From Metopolophium dirhodum (lineage: Eukaryota > Arthropoda > Insecta > Hemiptera > Aphididae), in NCBI RefSeq assembly GCF_019925205.1, contig NC_083562.1:16492001-16556000 (forward strand): DNA of 64,000 nt, given 5' to 3'. Each line of letters opens with the position of its first letter. Position 1 is the stretch's first letter. The position numbers and the translations under genes were made by a program. Below are positions 1 to 12,209 of this stretch, piece after piece. The notes under the pieces are model-generated. The model was given only the letters and a program-made list of their open reading frames with translations, was not told the origin of the DNA and ran no database searches.

Positions 1-2169
1 GTGAAATTTATCAAAAACTATCATCGGTATAACATAATATTATTATAAAAGTAAAATTGATATGATCACCTCTTAATATTTTATCTAAAATTGAATATTA
101 TTTATATACGACACGTCGTTATGTGATACAAACAATTATACTATCATAAGGTAATAAAAATCTGTTGAAAAAAAACCAGACGGATACTTCGTATTTGAAG
201 TATATGTAGGCTTATTGAAATAGGACTGTCTAAATAGTAAAGAGACAATGCAAATTCTAACATTCCGAGGTTGTGTGTTAGATCACTGCCCCTACTGGTG
301 ACGTTTTCGATTCAACGTGTTCAATCCTATTGTCCCGGTATAATATACCATATAAGCTCTTTTTTGTAACCATAAACCAACTTCCCTTTGTAAAAATGTA
401 GTACAAGACTTTATACTGAAAACATAATTTATAAAATATATTTAGGATAAATGTTTATCAATATTATCAAAGTAGGTTCTCGTTCTCGGTCATATTTCAA
501 CTGTTTGAATTAATGTCCAATCTTCTACGTTATATCAAAAAAAATTATATTTTTATTTGGCTAAGCTACAAATTGCGGTACAAAACCTTTTTTTTTCGAT
601 AGTGGCTTATCAGTTACCACCTTCTCATTTAGACTTAAATATTATGTTAATCATACCTCACCAACAGATTTAATGTTTGCCTGTCACCCGAAATTAACTA
701 CGTACAACTAAAAAGATATATTTATATAATATAAAAATTCTTGGATCATAATATAACATATTTTATAAAATTAAATAGTTTTTACTTTTTGTAAATAATG
801 TATTTTGTTTTATGACTATGTACATTTATTTAATTTCGTTTCATCTAAATGTCACTTAAAAAAAAAAAAAAAATATTTATTTAAGCTGTCTGTTACATTC
901 GTTGAGATTTAATAGTAAGTATAAATGATTATTAGATAATAACGATCAAAAATACAGAGTGAAAATATCTCTCATCTACCTTGAATAAAAGTAACTTAAT
1001 TATTAAATACATTTGTAGATAATTGTGAATTCAATATATTTTCATACGTTTTAATATTACATTTCATGTAAAATTTACCCCAAGTATAAGGACCAATAAT
1101 ATTATCAAAGGGTAGTTTTGAGTATAAAAGACGACCAATTCTATCACAGCATAATAAAATAACTACCACAGAATATTTTTATTATAATAATCCTACGCTA
1201 TGTATTTGTTCTCATGCATATTTTGTTTACAATATTACTGGTATTCAAAATATTAACATAAATAAGCAATAAATAATTTATTCTAATTATAAGTAGAAAT
1301 AAAACCATTAATTTAAATGTAATTTAAGTTTTTATTTTCCTTTATTAATTTATTTACTATTGTTATTAGTTATGTACTTATTATTATTATTTATATACTT
1401 GAGATACAAAGATTATTTTAAATAAAAGGAATACAATAAAATTCGTTATATTTTGTGGTATAAAATTATAATTTCAGTAAACGTATTTTTTGTATTTTTT
1501 GTGAAACTTTTATGTTATTGTTTGTAGGTACTTTTATTATTATCTCAACAACTAATCATTGCAAACTGTTATTTTTTCGTGTGTTTCGAAATTATGTTAG
1601 AATTTTTTCAAACATTTATCATTCCTAATAATGCGTTGCAAGCCAAATGTTTATTTAATTGTAACTGCTTTTCATTATTTTTTACTCAGTGTTTTAAAAA
1701 ATCTGATTTATAATAACAATTATAATTATTAACTATAATATCTATAATATATAATAATTTAAGTATTAATATCTTGATTGAGTGTATGGAGTACCTATTA
1801 TTATAGTGGTATATTAAATCAATAAATGATGTATATTTAACTCAATACATAATAATACAATTTCAAGTAAATAATGTGTTGTTTAAAAATTTAAAAATAT
1901 CCTTGGTACAAAAATCAAATATATTTTGGTGTGGGTTAATGAAATTAAATAATGCTAATTAAATCTTAAAATAACATATTTGATCATATTTAGATTTTAG
2001 TTTAACGAACTTTTTTTTATACAATTGTCAAGGTATTGAGCCATTAGTCTACTCACTTATTCTAGATACATAATAACAAATAAAATTAGATTTGAACCAT
2101 AACAATCCTAAGACAAAGTTAAGTATAAACATACACTAATACTTTATGGTTTATATAATATTATTATAC
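1..2169. other. AT-rich non-coding DNA, downstream end of the proposed minus-strand intron
   Basis: I see no credible exon, tRNA or element remnant. A slightly less AT-rich patch at 270-340 has no recognisable content. Confidence 0.5.
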
Positions 2170-2229
2170 TCACGGTTCTTTTATTACGTTTAGTTCACAG
2201 AAATTTGTTTTACTCACCTGCAAAAAAAA
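2170..2229 (-). promoter_or_regulatory. Candidate recursive splice site (ratchet point) 2
   Basis: On the minus strand TTTTTTTTGCAG ends at 2218 and GTGAGTAAA begins at 2217, again an acceptor joined directly to a donor. A second GTGAGTA donor begins at 2173, 44 nt downstream. That is the arrangement described for recursive splicing through a short 'RS exon' that is later skipped. It is on the same strand as the site near 31832 and 29.6 kb from it, so the two intron segments would be nearly equal. Confidence rests on the pairing and spacing; each site alone could be chance. Confidence 0.5.
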
Positions 2230-3549
2230 TTGTATTTTAAATATTATTTTTGGCTGCAAATAAAAAAAAATTAAAATTATTAACATTGAATTTAAAGAGT
2301 GAATCACTGAAAAGTAATATTATATGTTCATCTCGTTTCTTCAAGATTACTTTATAAAAGACATTTTGTAAATATTCATCATATGTATTTTAGAGGTATT
2401 TACACACTTCTCAAAGCAAATAAATAATATATTATATCAAAATAATATTTCTTGGTGCTTTTATATATATTGAAATGCATGCCAGCATATAGTCTCATGA
2501 AAAAAAACTTAGATAATATATACATATATTTTTTAAGAAAACTACATTTTGTGAACAAAAATTTTGATATCAAGGTGGTTAAATGACAATGTGTGAATGC
2601 CCAAAACAAAATAAATGAAATGAAAAATAAAACATGTAGTCTCACAAGTAAAACCTAATATGAAACAGAAACACAGTCAAGAAAATGAAACAGCTGCTGT
2701 CGCAAAATATATATTATGATCATATATTGTTATCGTGTTGTATATTATTATTATATTTTGAAATCAGAATGAACGCTCTTGACACGTCTTTTCTTAGTTA
2801 CTAATGTAATATATTGTAGTTTTAAATACTTAATAAAATTATATTACTGATTTTATGTTTTTTGTTTGTTGTACGTTGGTATATTATATTTACAAAAATA
2901 TTCATGTTGATTATCGTTAAATTAACTAATATTTAAACTATTTTTCATATTATAGAATATTATTAACATTATATCTTCACCACCACATTATGATAGGATA
3001 GAGATATCGAATTTTAGTAAAAATCTTTTTTTCTTAGAGTTTTATATAGATTGATTTTATGCCGTAATAATAGTTTTTGGTTTTTAATTTTTATCGGAAA
3101 GAATATTGCTGATAACAAATGTATTTATTTTTTTCATATTGTGTAAAACGAAAATACGAATATTTTGGTGTTGGCTACACTGTTGTAGGATTAAAATTAA
3201 TAATATTACAGTAGATAAAAAAACTGTATAAAATAGTAAATACATGTTCATTGCAATGGACAAAGGGTATAAATTAAAGGGCTAAGATTATATAATTTAT
3301 TTAGACGTTTTGAAAGTATTGTCAATAGTCAATGTGAAAATATTAGTTTTTTACTTCATTGTAATACATTAAAATATAATGTTAAATTGGTAAACAACTG
3401 TGTTATACCTATTAAATTATATTAACTTAAAAATGTATAAAATTCAAAAATCCAGACTAACATTATGCATTGAAAAGAAAACGTATGAAGTAATAAAAAT
3501 AATCACTTTAAATATTGTTATTTCTATTAAGATTTTAAAATAATCATTA
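2230..3549. other. AT-rich non-coding DNA
   Basis: Contains an 81-codon minus-strand frame (2400-2645) rich in F, K and Y, typical of chance frames. No other feature. Confidence 0.5.
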
Positions 3550-3765
3550 TTTTCAACTTTCAAGTTAGATCTACCGGAACGAGTGGCTTAGGGTCGTCCG
3601 TTGATTTTAGTGTCGATGTAGACCTTTCGTGGTTAGGCATAGGACGTACACCATTAATTAAATTAAAAACATACATACGAACGAGTGGAATTTGAACCCA
3701 TGACTCTGTCGTCGAATGCTGACGCGTAATTCTGTTACGATGTAACCATAACTTCGATGTATTCC
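3550..3765 (-). mobile_element. Possible tRNA-derived SINE, minus strand
   Basis: On the minus strand the segment from about 3757 to 3683 reads ACGCGTCAGCATTCGACG, a short loop, then TCATGGGTTCAAATTCC. This resembles the anticodon arm, variable loop and box B (GGTTCRANTCC) of a tRNA. A body follows, reading CTACATCGACAC and GACGACCCTAAGCCACTCGTTCC. The A box is poor and no tRNA fold is complete, so it is a relic rather than a gene. Confidence 0.5.
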
Positions 3766-3769
3766 TTAA

Positions 3770-5599
3770 CTAGGAGGGTTATATTTGGGTGTTGAAGAGT
3801 ATATTACGCGACCACATCTGCAGTGTTAGTACCTACCAGCTACCATATTTGCTTGGAACTCTTACAACTCAACTCGTCGAACCTACATAATACGTCCATA
3901 GAATAACAGTATAATGTGTATATTGTATATATTTTTTTTATATTTATTTATTTATTTTGGTTACGGACATAATGGGCTTTTAAAAATATGCCTTGTTGTT
4001 ATTAATAATAATATTTCCGTGTAAGTTTTAATGAATTAAAATCGAGCTGTATTTATTATTTTATAGGATAAACACATCATTTTTACACAGTTCAAACCAA
4101 TTGCGTGAAAACAATTTTATTTACATAGATATTCGTAACAAGTAATTACAATTCAATTACGAGGTGTCTCATTGATGTAAGAAAAAGTACAAGCAAGTAT
4201 ACATGTATACTATAGTATACCTAATATAATATAACATTACATTATGCGTATTATAAACAAATTACACACATCAATTCCTCGTAACACGCGATTGTTGAAC
4301 GACTAAAAGATCAATGCACAACATGTAAGAGAAAATAGTTTGCCAATTAATAGGTTTACCTGTTACAAGTTATCTAGACTGAGCGAACCGGCAATACCGT
4401 AGGGCTGCTGAGTGGCATAGGTAACCTACTATGGTGTACAGCTACTCAGCAAGTCTCACTTAAGTTACTTTGATTAATATAAACTGTGGGGAATTTAATT
4501 TAATTTTTCCTGTTATTAAAATGTTTTGCAAGAGTGTCATAATATTCTATTCTTACTTCGGTCATTAGCAACGATAAAATGTATCATAAGTTGAACTGGC
4601 CAATGACTGGGTTATGAACCTTCGGACACAATATAAAGAGTAATACTTTTATACTGTGCTTTGGATATACCTAAATTATGACATCATGTGGAGTAGTTTA
4701 TTAATGTTGATAAGTTGTTGTAAATTCGACGCATTTGTAAAAGGGAGTAGTGCCTATATTCAGTCACACGACTGAAATTCGCTGGATAAGCGTTTGCCGA
4801 GCATCCCGTGCTATCCATAGACTCGGAGATGTTTCCACAGAACATCGTACATGAGCGTAGACACTTATGTGCATTTAAAATTTCATCGTCTAGTAGTATT
4901 GTATATTCGAACCTCGTTTTGCGTTAAATTATTATTGTTTTGTTTGGAGACGTCTATAAGTCATAACAACTTACAGTCTTCCCAAAATGAATTTTGTCTA
5001 ATAAAGTCACACCCGCCATCTCATGCTTTACTCATGGTATAAAACATGACGTATGATTGTGTTTATTTATTTCAACTAAAAAAACTACGAATTTTCACGA
5101 ACACAAATTATTCCACTATTTATTCGTTCCATAATTCATATTTACGGTGGGTCGGAATCGTTTATTTCAATGATCGGTCGCTATAAAAAGTTGGAATGAA
5201 TAAAATATTATCTTTTTGCAGGTCTGTGTGAGCCTGAAGAAGTAGTCATTTACTTTAAGCTTCATTGTGCGTTATATCAGTAATGCGGGAATAAAAAAAA
5301 AATGGACATCTTAATGAGGTAACTTTCGTTTATATTTTACGTATTAATATCATGATCTTTTATAATTTATGAATTACAACAATCAGAGACCGCAGCGAAT
5401 GATATTTTCATACTGAGCATGTAAATTGTATAAATATAATAGATATTGGTAGGTATATACCTTTGTTTATATATATATATATATATAATGCAAAAAGGGT
5501 TATATTTTTTTAGTGAAATATATATATATCGAATGACTTGGTTCAATCCCTGCAAATGTGTTTTAAACTTTTTTGTTGTTTTCGAATAAGTTTTTTTTA
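3770..5599. other. Unique DNA, partly less AT-rich
   Basis: Two more even patches (3760-3880 and 4375-4480) and a weak 63-codon plus frame at 4851-5042, with no recognisable product. Nothing else is supported. Confidence 0.45.
5467..5487 (+). repeat. (AT)n microsatellite
   Basis: About ten AT units, with a second shorter AT run at 5518-5528. Confidence 0.85.
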
Positions 5600-6290
5600 T
5601 GCTTTTGGCCCTACCGTCACTGAATCGGTCTCGTCCGATTGTGGAGCCCAGCGATAAATCCGTTCAGCCTGTCAGCAAATTTGGTTTTTGCCATTAGACC
5701 AACCACCACCAACGCCACCCAATGCCACCGCCACAGCCACCGCCACCAACAGCACTCCACCAAAGCTCTGTTGGCGCGCGCGTGTTTTTTTCTCTCCTCG
5801 CGTTCTCTCTCTATCTATCTCTTCACGGGGCCCTGTATAATAAAGCCATTTTTGAAATACTAGCCGTCCGGTGGCCGTAAATCAAACGCATTTGTCTGGG
5901 ACCAACCACACCGCCTTGCCGGTCCGCCCGCCCGCTAACGCCCAGGCGATCATAATTCATGGCTCGCGTCCGCGGTGATGGTAGTGGCGCGGTGGCGTGT
6001 AATGCCCGAGAGCTGTTCGGCAAGTTCGAGCGAGAAAGAGGATAGGAGTCGGTATGTATAGGAGAAGAAAAATTACTTTACAACAGCAGCCGCTACCACC
6101 ACCACTACGGTGGTCGTCGATGGAAAACTTTCACCCGAGTCATTGCGAGAGCACCGCGGGTGACCTGCCACTGATGGCGGTATAATAATATGTGCCAATT
6201 GTCTTATAAATCGTCCAACGGTGAACGGCGTCGAGTCAAAAGCCCCGAAAACATCAAGAAATGCCGTAAGATTATTTAAACTTTTCGTTT
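5600..6290. other. GC-rich, CpG-containing island with CCACCG-type simple repeat
   Basis: The island contains a degenerate ACC/GCC trinucleotide tract (about 5700-5763), a CGCGCGCG-type patch near 5775, a CT-rich tract (5790-5822) and many CpG dinucleotides. All six frames give only short or low-complexity peptides, so I see no convincing exon. GCC|GTAAGA at 6266 could be a plus-strand donor. The properties fit a promoter or CpG-rich regulatory element better than coding sequence. Confidence 0.3.
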
Positions 6291-6299
6291 TCTCAGTTC

Positions 6300-9240
6300 A
6301 CTAAGTGGCAGTGCTGCCATATTATATCAGTGTCTTTTAATAAAACGTTTGATAAGATTGAATTGGGTAATAAATAACATCCCTTTCTACTATGACAACT
6401 TTCGCAATATTTTTTCAACAAATTCTCAGTGTCACTTTACTACGATTAGACATGATATAATATTTTTGTCCGTGAGAATGTCTTATCTTTAAGTTTTTGT
6501 GTACAATTTATAAGTACATAATATAACAAGTTCTTAACTACCTACACGCTGGATTTTTTGTTTTAATATCATTATTTCTATAAAAACTGCATACATTATA
6601 ATATATTACACAATACAATCACTTAAGTTTAAACGTGAAATGATAATTGTTCATTCAAGTATATAGGTAGTAACATAAATTGTATTCTACACTAATTTAA
6701 TATTATTTTCACTAGTCTAAAGCTTTATAAATTATAACCCACTCCTTTCAAGAGATTGAGTTTTAAATGTTTAGTTAGTTTGAAAATAATGGATAATCAT
6801 ATTGAATTTGGTCCAAAATACATGTGACTCAACAACTTACATTTGAAGAAAAATAACGTCAACAGACGAGATTATCGCTATGACGCTGATTCGATTTTCT
6901 GTCGTGTGCACAATTATGTCAGAAAAATATAACGAACCAGATGGATCGGCCATGACACATCCGTTTTGCGGATGTTGTCTGCAAATTGAAATGTACTTCC
7001 CTACAGTTCTACTGTGAAAAATTGCGTAGAAATTAAGGACGAGGCTTGGCTGATGTAACATTAAAAAGACCGTCGAGAAAATTACATTAAATCAGATCAC
7101 GTACGACTGTCTAACTATGTCAAATATTGTGTCAAGTTACTATATAACCGTTGAATCACGGTAACTCCTTCTGAACCGTCTCTTATTTATTTTAATCCTT
7201 TGTTTTTAATGAAGAGAATAACTGCATAACATTGAGTGGTTAATTCGAATACTTGGACATGCTTATATGGTTTTTTTCTTTAATGTTTCTGATTTTTAAT
7301 GTTATTTTTTAAATTTTTTTCTTATGATTTCAGTATAAAAAACAATTTAATATTACTCATGGCATGAGTCATATGACTCTTATTATGACTCTTATTTAGT
7401 CATAACGTAATTTTAAATTTTCAGGAACTATAATTATAATATTGTATTGACAGAGATTTATAAGTACCTAAATATTTAATTGTTTCAAATTAAATTTTAC
7501 CTACTGTAACTAGGACATAAAAAATAATTTAAAAAAATAGAACAAAAATGTTAGGAATGGGAATGGGATAAAAAATATTAAAAAATATTTTTATGTATAT
7601 TATGTAATGTCAAAAACAATAAAATAATATGAGTTAAGTTAATTATATTATAAATATTTTGACTTATCTATATACGTTTAGAAAAATACATGGGTAGGTG
7701 TAGATATATTGTATATTTTTATGAAAACCTAGGCTATTAACCACCTTAACTATTTTGAAAAAAAAGCTATTCCTAATTTTTAAAAATTGAATAAGATATT
7801 ATATAAATACGATTGGAATGCTAAAACTGAAATTATAAACATTTAAAAATATCATTCTAGCTAGTAGATTTTTTTTTAGATGTATTGACTGAATAATTTG
7901 ATTTCTTTTTTTCGTTAATATTTCATGAATTTTATCTCCAATAAATTCTCTACCCTAATCATTATAATATGCATTGTAACAGTATTTGAGTTGCACTGTA
8001 CCATTCTTCTTATTTCCGGTGGAATGAATCTATTGAATTTATTTCCTAAAACCTACTATATACATATTATATTCAAACCTATAACGTACATTTCTTTTTT
8101 AATTTTACATATTCATATGATCAAAATAATAATATAATACGTGGTACATACATTTATTTTTGTACCTGCATATAAAATGTCGTAATATAATCCAATTTGG
8201 TATTATATTTCTTTTATAAAACAATTTCAATTTGATTGCAAAAGTGTGGAAACTGAGAAGTATGTATTATTAAATCAAACGGGTACCATATAATATGTTA
8301 TTAAATCTCTTCTTACAATATTACAGGTACCAATATATTACATTTCAATGATCAAAATGATGTTGGAATTTTTTTACATTTATTTTATGTTAAATTAAAA
8401 ATAATGATTATTCTATCAAATATTTATAATTGTAATTTGACCTATGCAATTTTCGAAAGTTAAAAGAGAATGTCATTGCGTATAAACAATTTTAAAAGTA
8501 ATAAACTTAGTAAAGATTATCGTTTTAACACACTCGTGATTTTTATTCTTTCTTACCTATATTATTAAACGACAATGATTATTCTTTCAAAATTAATTAT
8601 TTAAATGGCTTTTTTATGAGTTGTACAATTAATTAAACATTTGAAGTATAAACCACGGAATAAAAACATCGCAAAATCAACATGATCTATGCTTGGTCAA
8701 ATAATGGTAAGTTATAAATGTACATTGTACAACATGTATGGACATACTTAGATTTATATAGTATTTATACGGATTCCAAAATTAAATAATAAGCCAACAT
8801 CGACCAATGTTATGCTCAACACTTTCGTACAAACATTTGGTATGTGGTTGAAATAATATGATAATATTATGTAATAACATATTGCTATTATCTTTGCGTG
8901 CATATTTCAATTTAATCAGCTCAGTGTTTATATAATATTATAACACTATATTGAATATCCTGACAAACAGATTAATCGCATGACACGAAAAACCATATAC
9001 GCGCGAACGTTAAATATTATACACAAGTGTTGTTAATACGCAGCGAAACCGTTGCATTCCACTATAAACACGTTGTGAATATGCCGCAGTAACCACAGTT
9101 CGCAGACACCACAAGCCAAAAAACTTGTCATTGTGAATTCATTTTTTATTTTACGTTATTGTTGGGGCAAAATATTCGGCTTAAACAATTTTAATAGCAT
9201 AGAAGACCGCTGCATGGGGTCGGTGATCGTAGTATTATTA
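6300..9240. other. AT-rich non-coding DNA
   Basis: A less AT-rich patch at 6840-7080 holds a 74-codon minus frame that I do not recognise. The remainder shows only short homopolymers and AT-rich simple sequence. Confidence 0.45.
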
Positions 9241-9256
9241 TTTTTTTTTTTTTCAG

Positions 9257-9720
9257 AATATCGGCGACCGGGGCCTGTGGCGGAATACGAAATCACCAGC
9301 TACCTCTCCACCACCGGTGGTGCACCGACCACCACCACCAGCACCCCCCCACCACTCCCCCGGCGCGGCCGGAAAAAGGACGGGTTGACCAAGAGAATCG
9401 GGGACGAGTCGTATAATTTTGATCCCGAGAAACAAATGTTGCACGCAGCGGTGGTACCCACGGCACGCGGACGGTTGGCTTCCTTGAATTTTAATAACCA
9501 CTCTCCGTACACCACCGCTAGTGCAGTTACACGTCCCGCCACTTTTGCGGCCGTCCGTCACGCTCAATCTAAAACTTTCCATTTTACAATAATAATTGTC
9601 CGGGTTCCACCCTCGATATATATATATATATATATAATATATATTTATACATAAAGCAGTTTTAGTAGTTGAACCCTCGCCCGACACACAACTAATAATT
9701 CACGTTAATATTTCGTACGA
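9257..9720 (+). other. GC-rich block bounded by a strong acceptor and a GTAAGT donor; candidate exon
   Basis: A run of thirteen or more T ends in CAG at 9254-9256, and CGA|GTAAGTGAG lies at 9721. The block between is much richer in GC than its surroundings. One plus-strand frame is open from the acceptor to about 9652, with low-complexity Thr/Pro (GGAPTTTTSTPPPLPRRGRK) then KRIGDESYNFDPEKQMLH, but it stops before the donor. The opposite strand is equally open. It is therefore more likely a UTR exon or regulatory island than a coding exon. The AT repeat at 9617-9650 interrupts its 3' side. Confidence 0.25.
9617..9650 (+). repeat. (AT)n microsatellite, interrupted
   Basis: Alternating AT with two interruptions, immediately 3' of the GC-rich block at 9.26-9.6 kb. 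It produces an artificial IYIYIY stretch in translated frames. Confidence 0.85.
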
Positions 9721-11499
9721 GTAAGTGAGAGTATTACGATGTAACTTTACTATAGTACACGTTTTTGTGTTGTATTTTTTTTTCTTCTTATTATTATTAT
9801 TAATACACGAATACTAAATACTTTACTGTCTACATTATTAACATCGTTCTAAAAACGATGATAGGTACTTGCTATAGTATTATATTTTCTTATTAAATAA
9901 TATCCGTTCTCGTGCGAAGAATAATAATATTATGTTATAAAATATATAATATCATGATTTCATTCTCAAATGCTGTGTATTTATACCACAGGTATGATTT
10001 CAATGGGTATATTAAAAACATACATTTATTTCGTTTGATATGGAAATACATTTTTCGAGTGTAAAGAATCTTAATAAACTGTTTTCAATCTGTTCATTGT
10101 ATACAAAAAGAATTGCATATTATTATATTTATTTTATTAGTTTATAAAAACAATGAGTCATGACGATATTAAATTAAAAATCTATATATTTTATAAAAAT
10201 GTTATACTTCAAAATACCTAAGTGATTTAAAAATAATGATGATTCACGGTCTGGGTTAGATTAGGTAACAGTCTAACCTTCTTAGGTTCCCAAACTTTTT
10301 TCCCTTAATTAAAAAAAAAAATCCATAGCCACGCACCACTATAACTATGCCACGAATAAGTAAGAACACAGAAAAGCGCAGTAACATATTAATTTATTTT
10401 ATATTGGGCCCCAATTTCAGTTGTCACTACTGTTGCCCCCCCTAGATAGTGTAGCACCTCCAAGGGAACGATATCGCTTACTTTTGAAACACTGGTGTTA
10501 TACCATGATGGATATGATAAAATTAGAATAAGAAAAAATATATATTGTAATTTCAATACACATAAATACATATCTACCTAATACATTATATTTACATGGT
10601 AAACAATATAATGTGAAGCTATTAAGTATGTCCCAATGTTTAGGTAAACTATTTGATAAATAATTCAAAATATTATTTTATTAAACAGTTAGTTTAATCA
10701 AACTATAACAATTATAAATACATGTATATGAAACGTCAATACACTTAAAACTTAAATTAATTATTGATTCAAGGATCTTTTATTTACTATACTAACTATA
10801 AATGTATTTTACTTTAATTAATTAACTCTTAAACTAAATTGTTTTAATGTAATGTATTTTATAGGAATGGTTGATTTAAAATAAATTTAGTTATTTTATT
10901 AATTGTCAATAAATACAATTTTTATAAAATGTTAATAATATATTTTAATAATTAAAATGTCTATGGATAAAATTTAGAGTTTTTTTTTCGATACCTGCAA
11001 ATATTGCTCTTAATTTTCAAATACACACAATTGACAATATTTATAAACTATTAAACACAAGTAAACAACTGTAGGTTAGTAGGTGGTTATAAATTAGTAG
11101 ACAAGTTTTAATGGTGTTGTATTATAACGATTCATGAAGCATTGATAACTCAATGCATTTTGTTTCTAATGATTTACGATTATAAATTATAATTATAATA
11201 TTTATCATAGATTTTAGTATTTTATAACTGCATGCAGTGAAAACCATGAATGCACAATATCATAATATAATAGTACGATTGTACAATGTAGAGAAGCGTG
11301 ATATTATACACTGTTGAAATTTGAAAAGAAGAAAAATGGGTTTCATACGATTATATCAGCTAAAGAAATTATTCTCTTCTTACGGATGAGGGTGCACACA
11401 CGTCTTGCGCATACGTATATATACTATGAATATTAATATTCAAATTTTTCCTCGTCCTAATCAACGTGCGGGGTTTTGGGATTAGGCCAGCATTCACAC

Positions 11500-12033
11500 C
11501 GAAATCGATAGTGAGCAAAGTGTAGTGCGTATTGCACTCGGCAATGTATGGGAGTGCCATCCGCTGCTATAACCGTGCGGGAAACATATATGCAAAAATT
11601 GTCCGTTTGCGTGCGCGTTGCCCCGGAGCCCCTCCCCGCCCACTAACAGCCCTATCATCCGACCCACACCTCCGATGGCCGTTCTCTCAACTTCGGGGAT
11701 TAATTCAGTATAATGTGCGCGGTTTTTGGATTATTAATGGTTTTTAATAGCGGCAACGTAGTACGTGGGGACGGTAATAAATCACAGCGGTAGTGACACA
11801 CAGTGTTTTATAAGCGACGGTGTGGCGTCGGGACGAGTGGCGGTGAGGGATGGGATGTTTACCCTTGTTTTATTGTTAGAATTATCATCGCGGCAGCCGT
11901 GTGTCTATGGTGGATTTATACCATACACTTACCACGGGAGTGGGAAGTTTTGTCGCAGCTCAGTGTGATATACGAAAACATGAAAGAAATAGCAAGGAAA
12001 TGTTTATACTTAAGTGCTGCGGGTCAGGTGATT
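11500..12033 (+). other. GC-richer island ending in GTAAGT donor; candidate plus-strand exon
   Basis: Composition changes sharply from about 11.36 kb and returns to AT-rich by 12.2 kb. A plus-strand frame is open from 11797 through 12033, where ATT|GTAAGTG is a perfect donor; an alternative, CAG|GTGATT, lies 6 bases upstream. The frame encodes a hydrophobic stretch IIIAAAVCLWWIYTI and then ENMKEIARKCLYLSAAGQ, and the only ATG before the donor is that of MKEIAR. It may be the first exon of a nested plus-strand gene, a UTR exon, or an enhancer island. I recognise no family. Confidence 0.25.
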
Positions 12034-12209
12034 GTAAGTGTTTTGATCTATTTAAACATCAGCCCCTACTCGTATCATTTTTTCGTTAACATTAAATTAG
12101 TTTCTTTTGCCACGATAACGTTTTGGTAGTGTTTCCAAAAGACAGTCAGTATCGCATGTGCGTTGCCACAGCATCGAGCTACCACCCGCTGACATCATCC
12201 TTTGTTTGA

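Noticed and set aside
2400..2645. 81-codon minus-strand frame
   Set aside because: Rich in F, K, I and Y as expected from AT-rich DNA; no splice or promoter context.
3683..3757. Functional tRNA gene
   Set aside because: B-box-like sequence present, but the A box and acceptor stem do not fold properly and a SINE-like body follows.
9253..9687. 144-codon minus-strand open frame
   Set aside because: Opposite the GC-rich block; composition (long Gly runs, IYIYIY from the AT repeat) shows a shadow frame without protein character.
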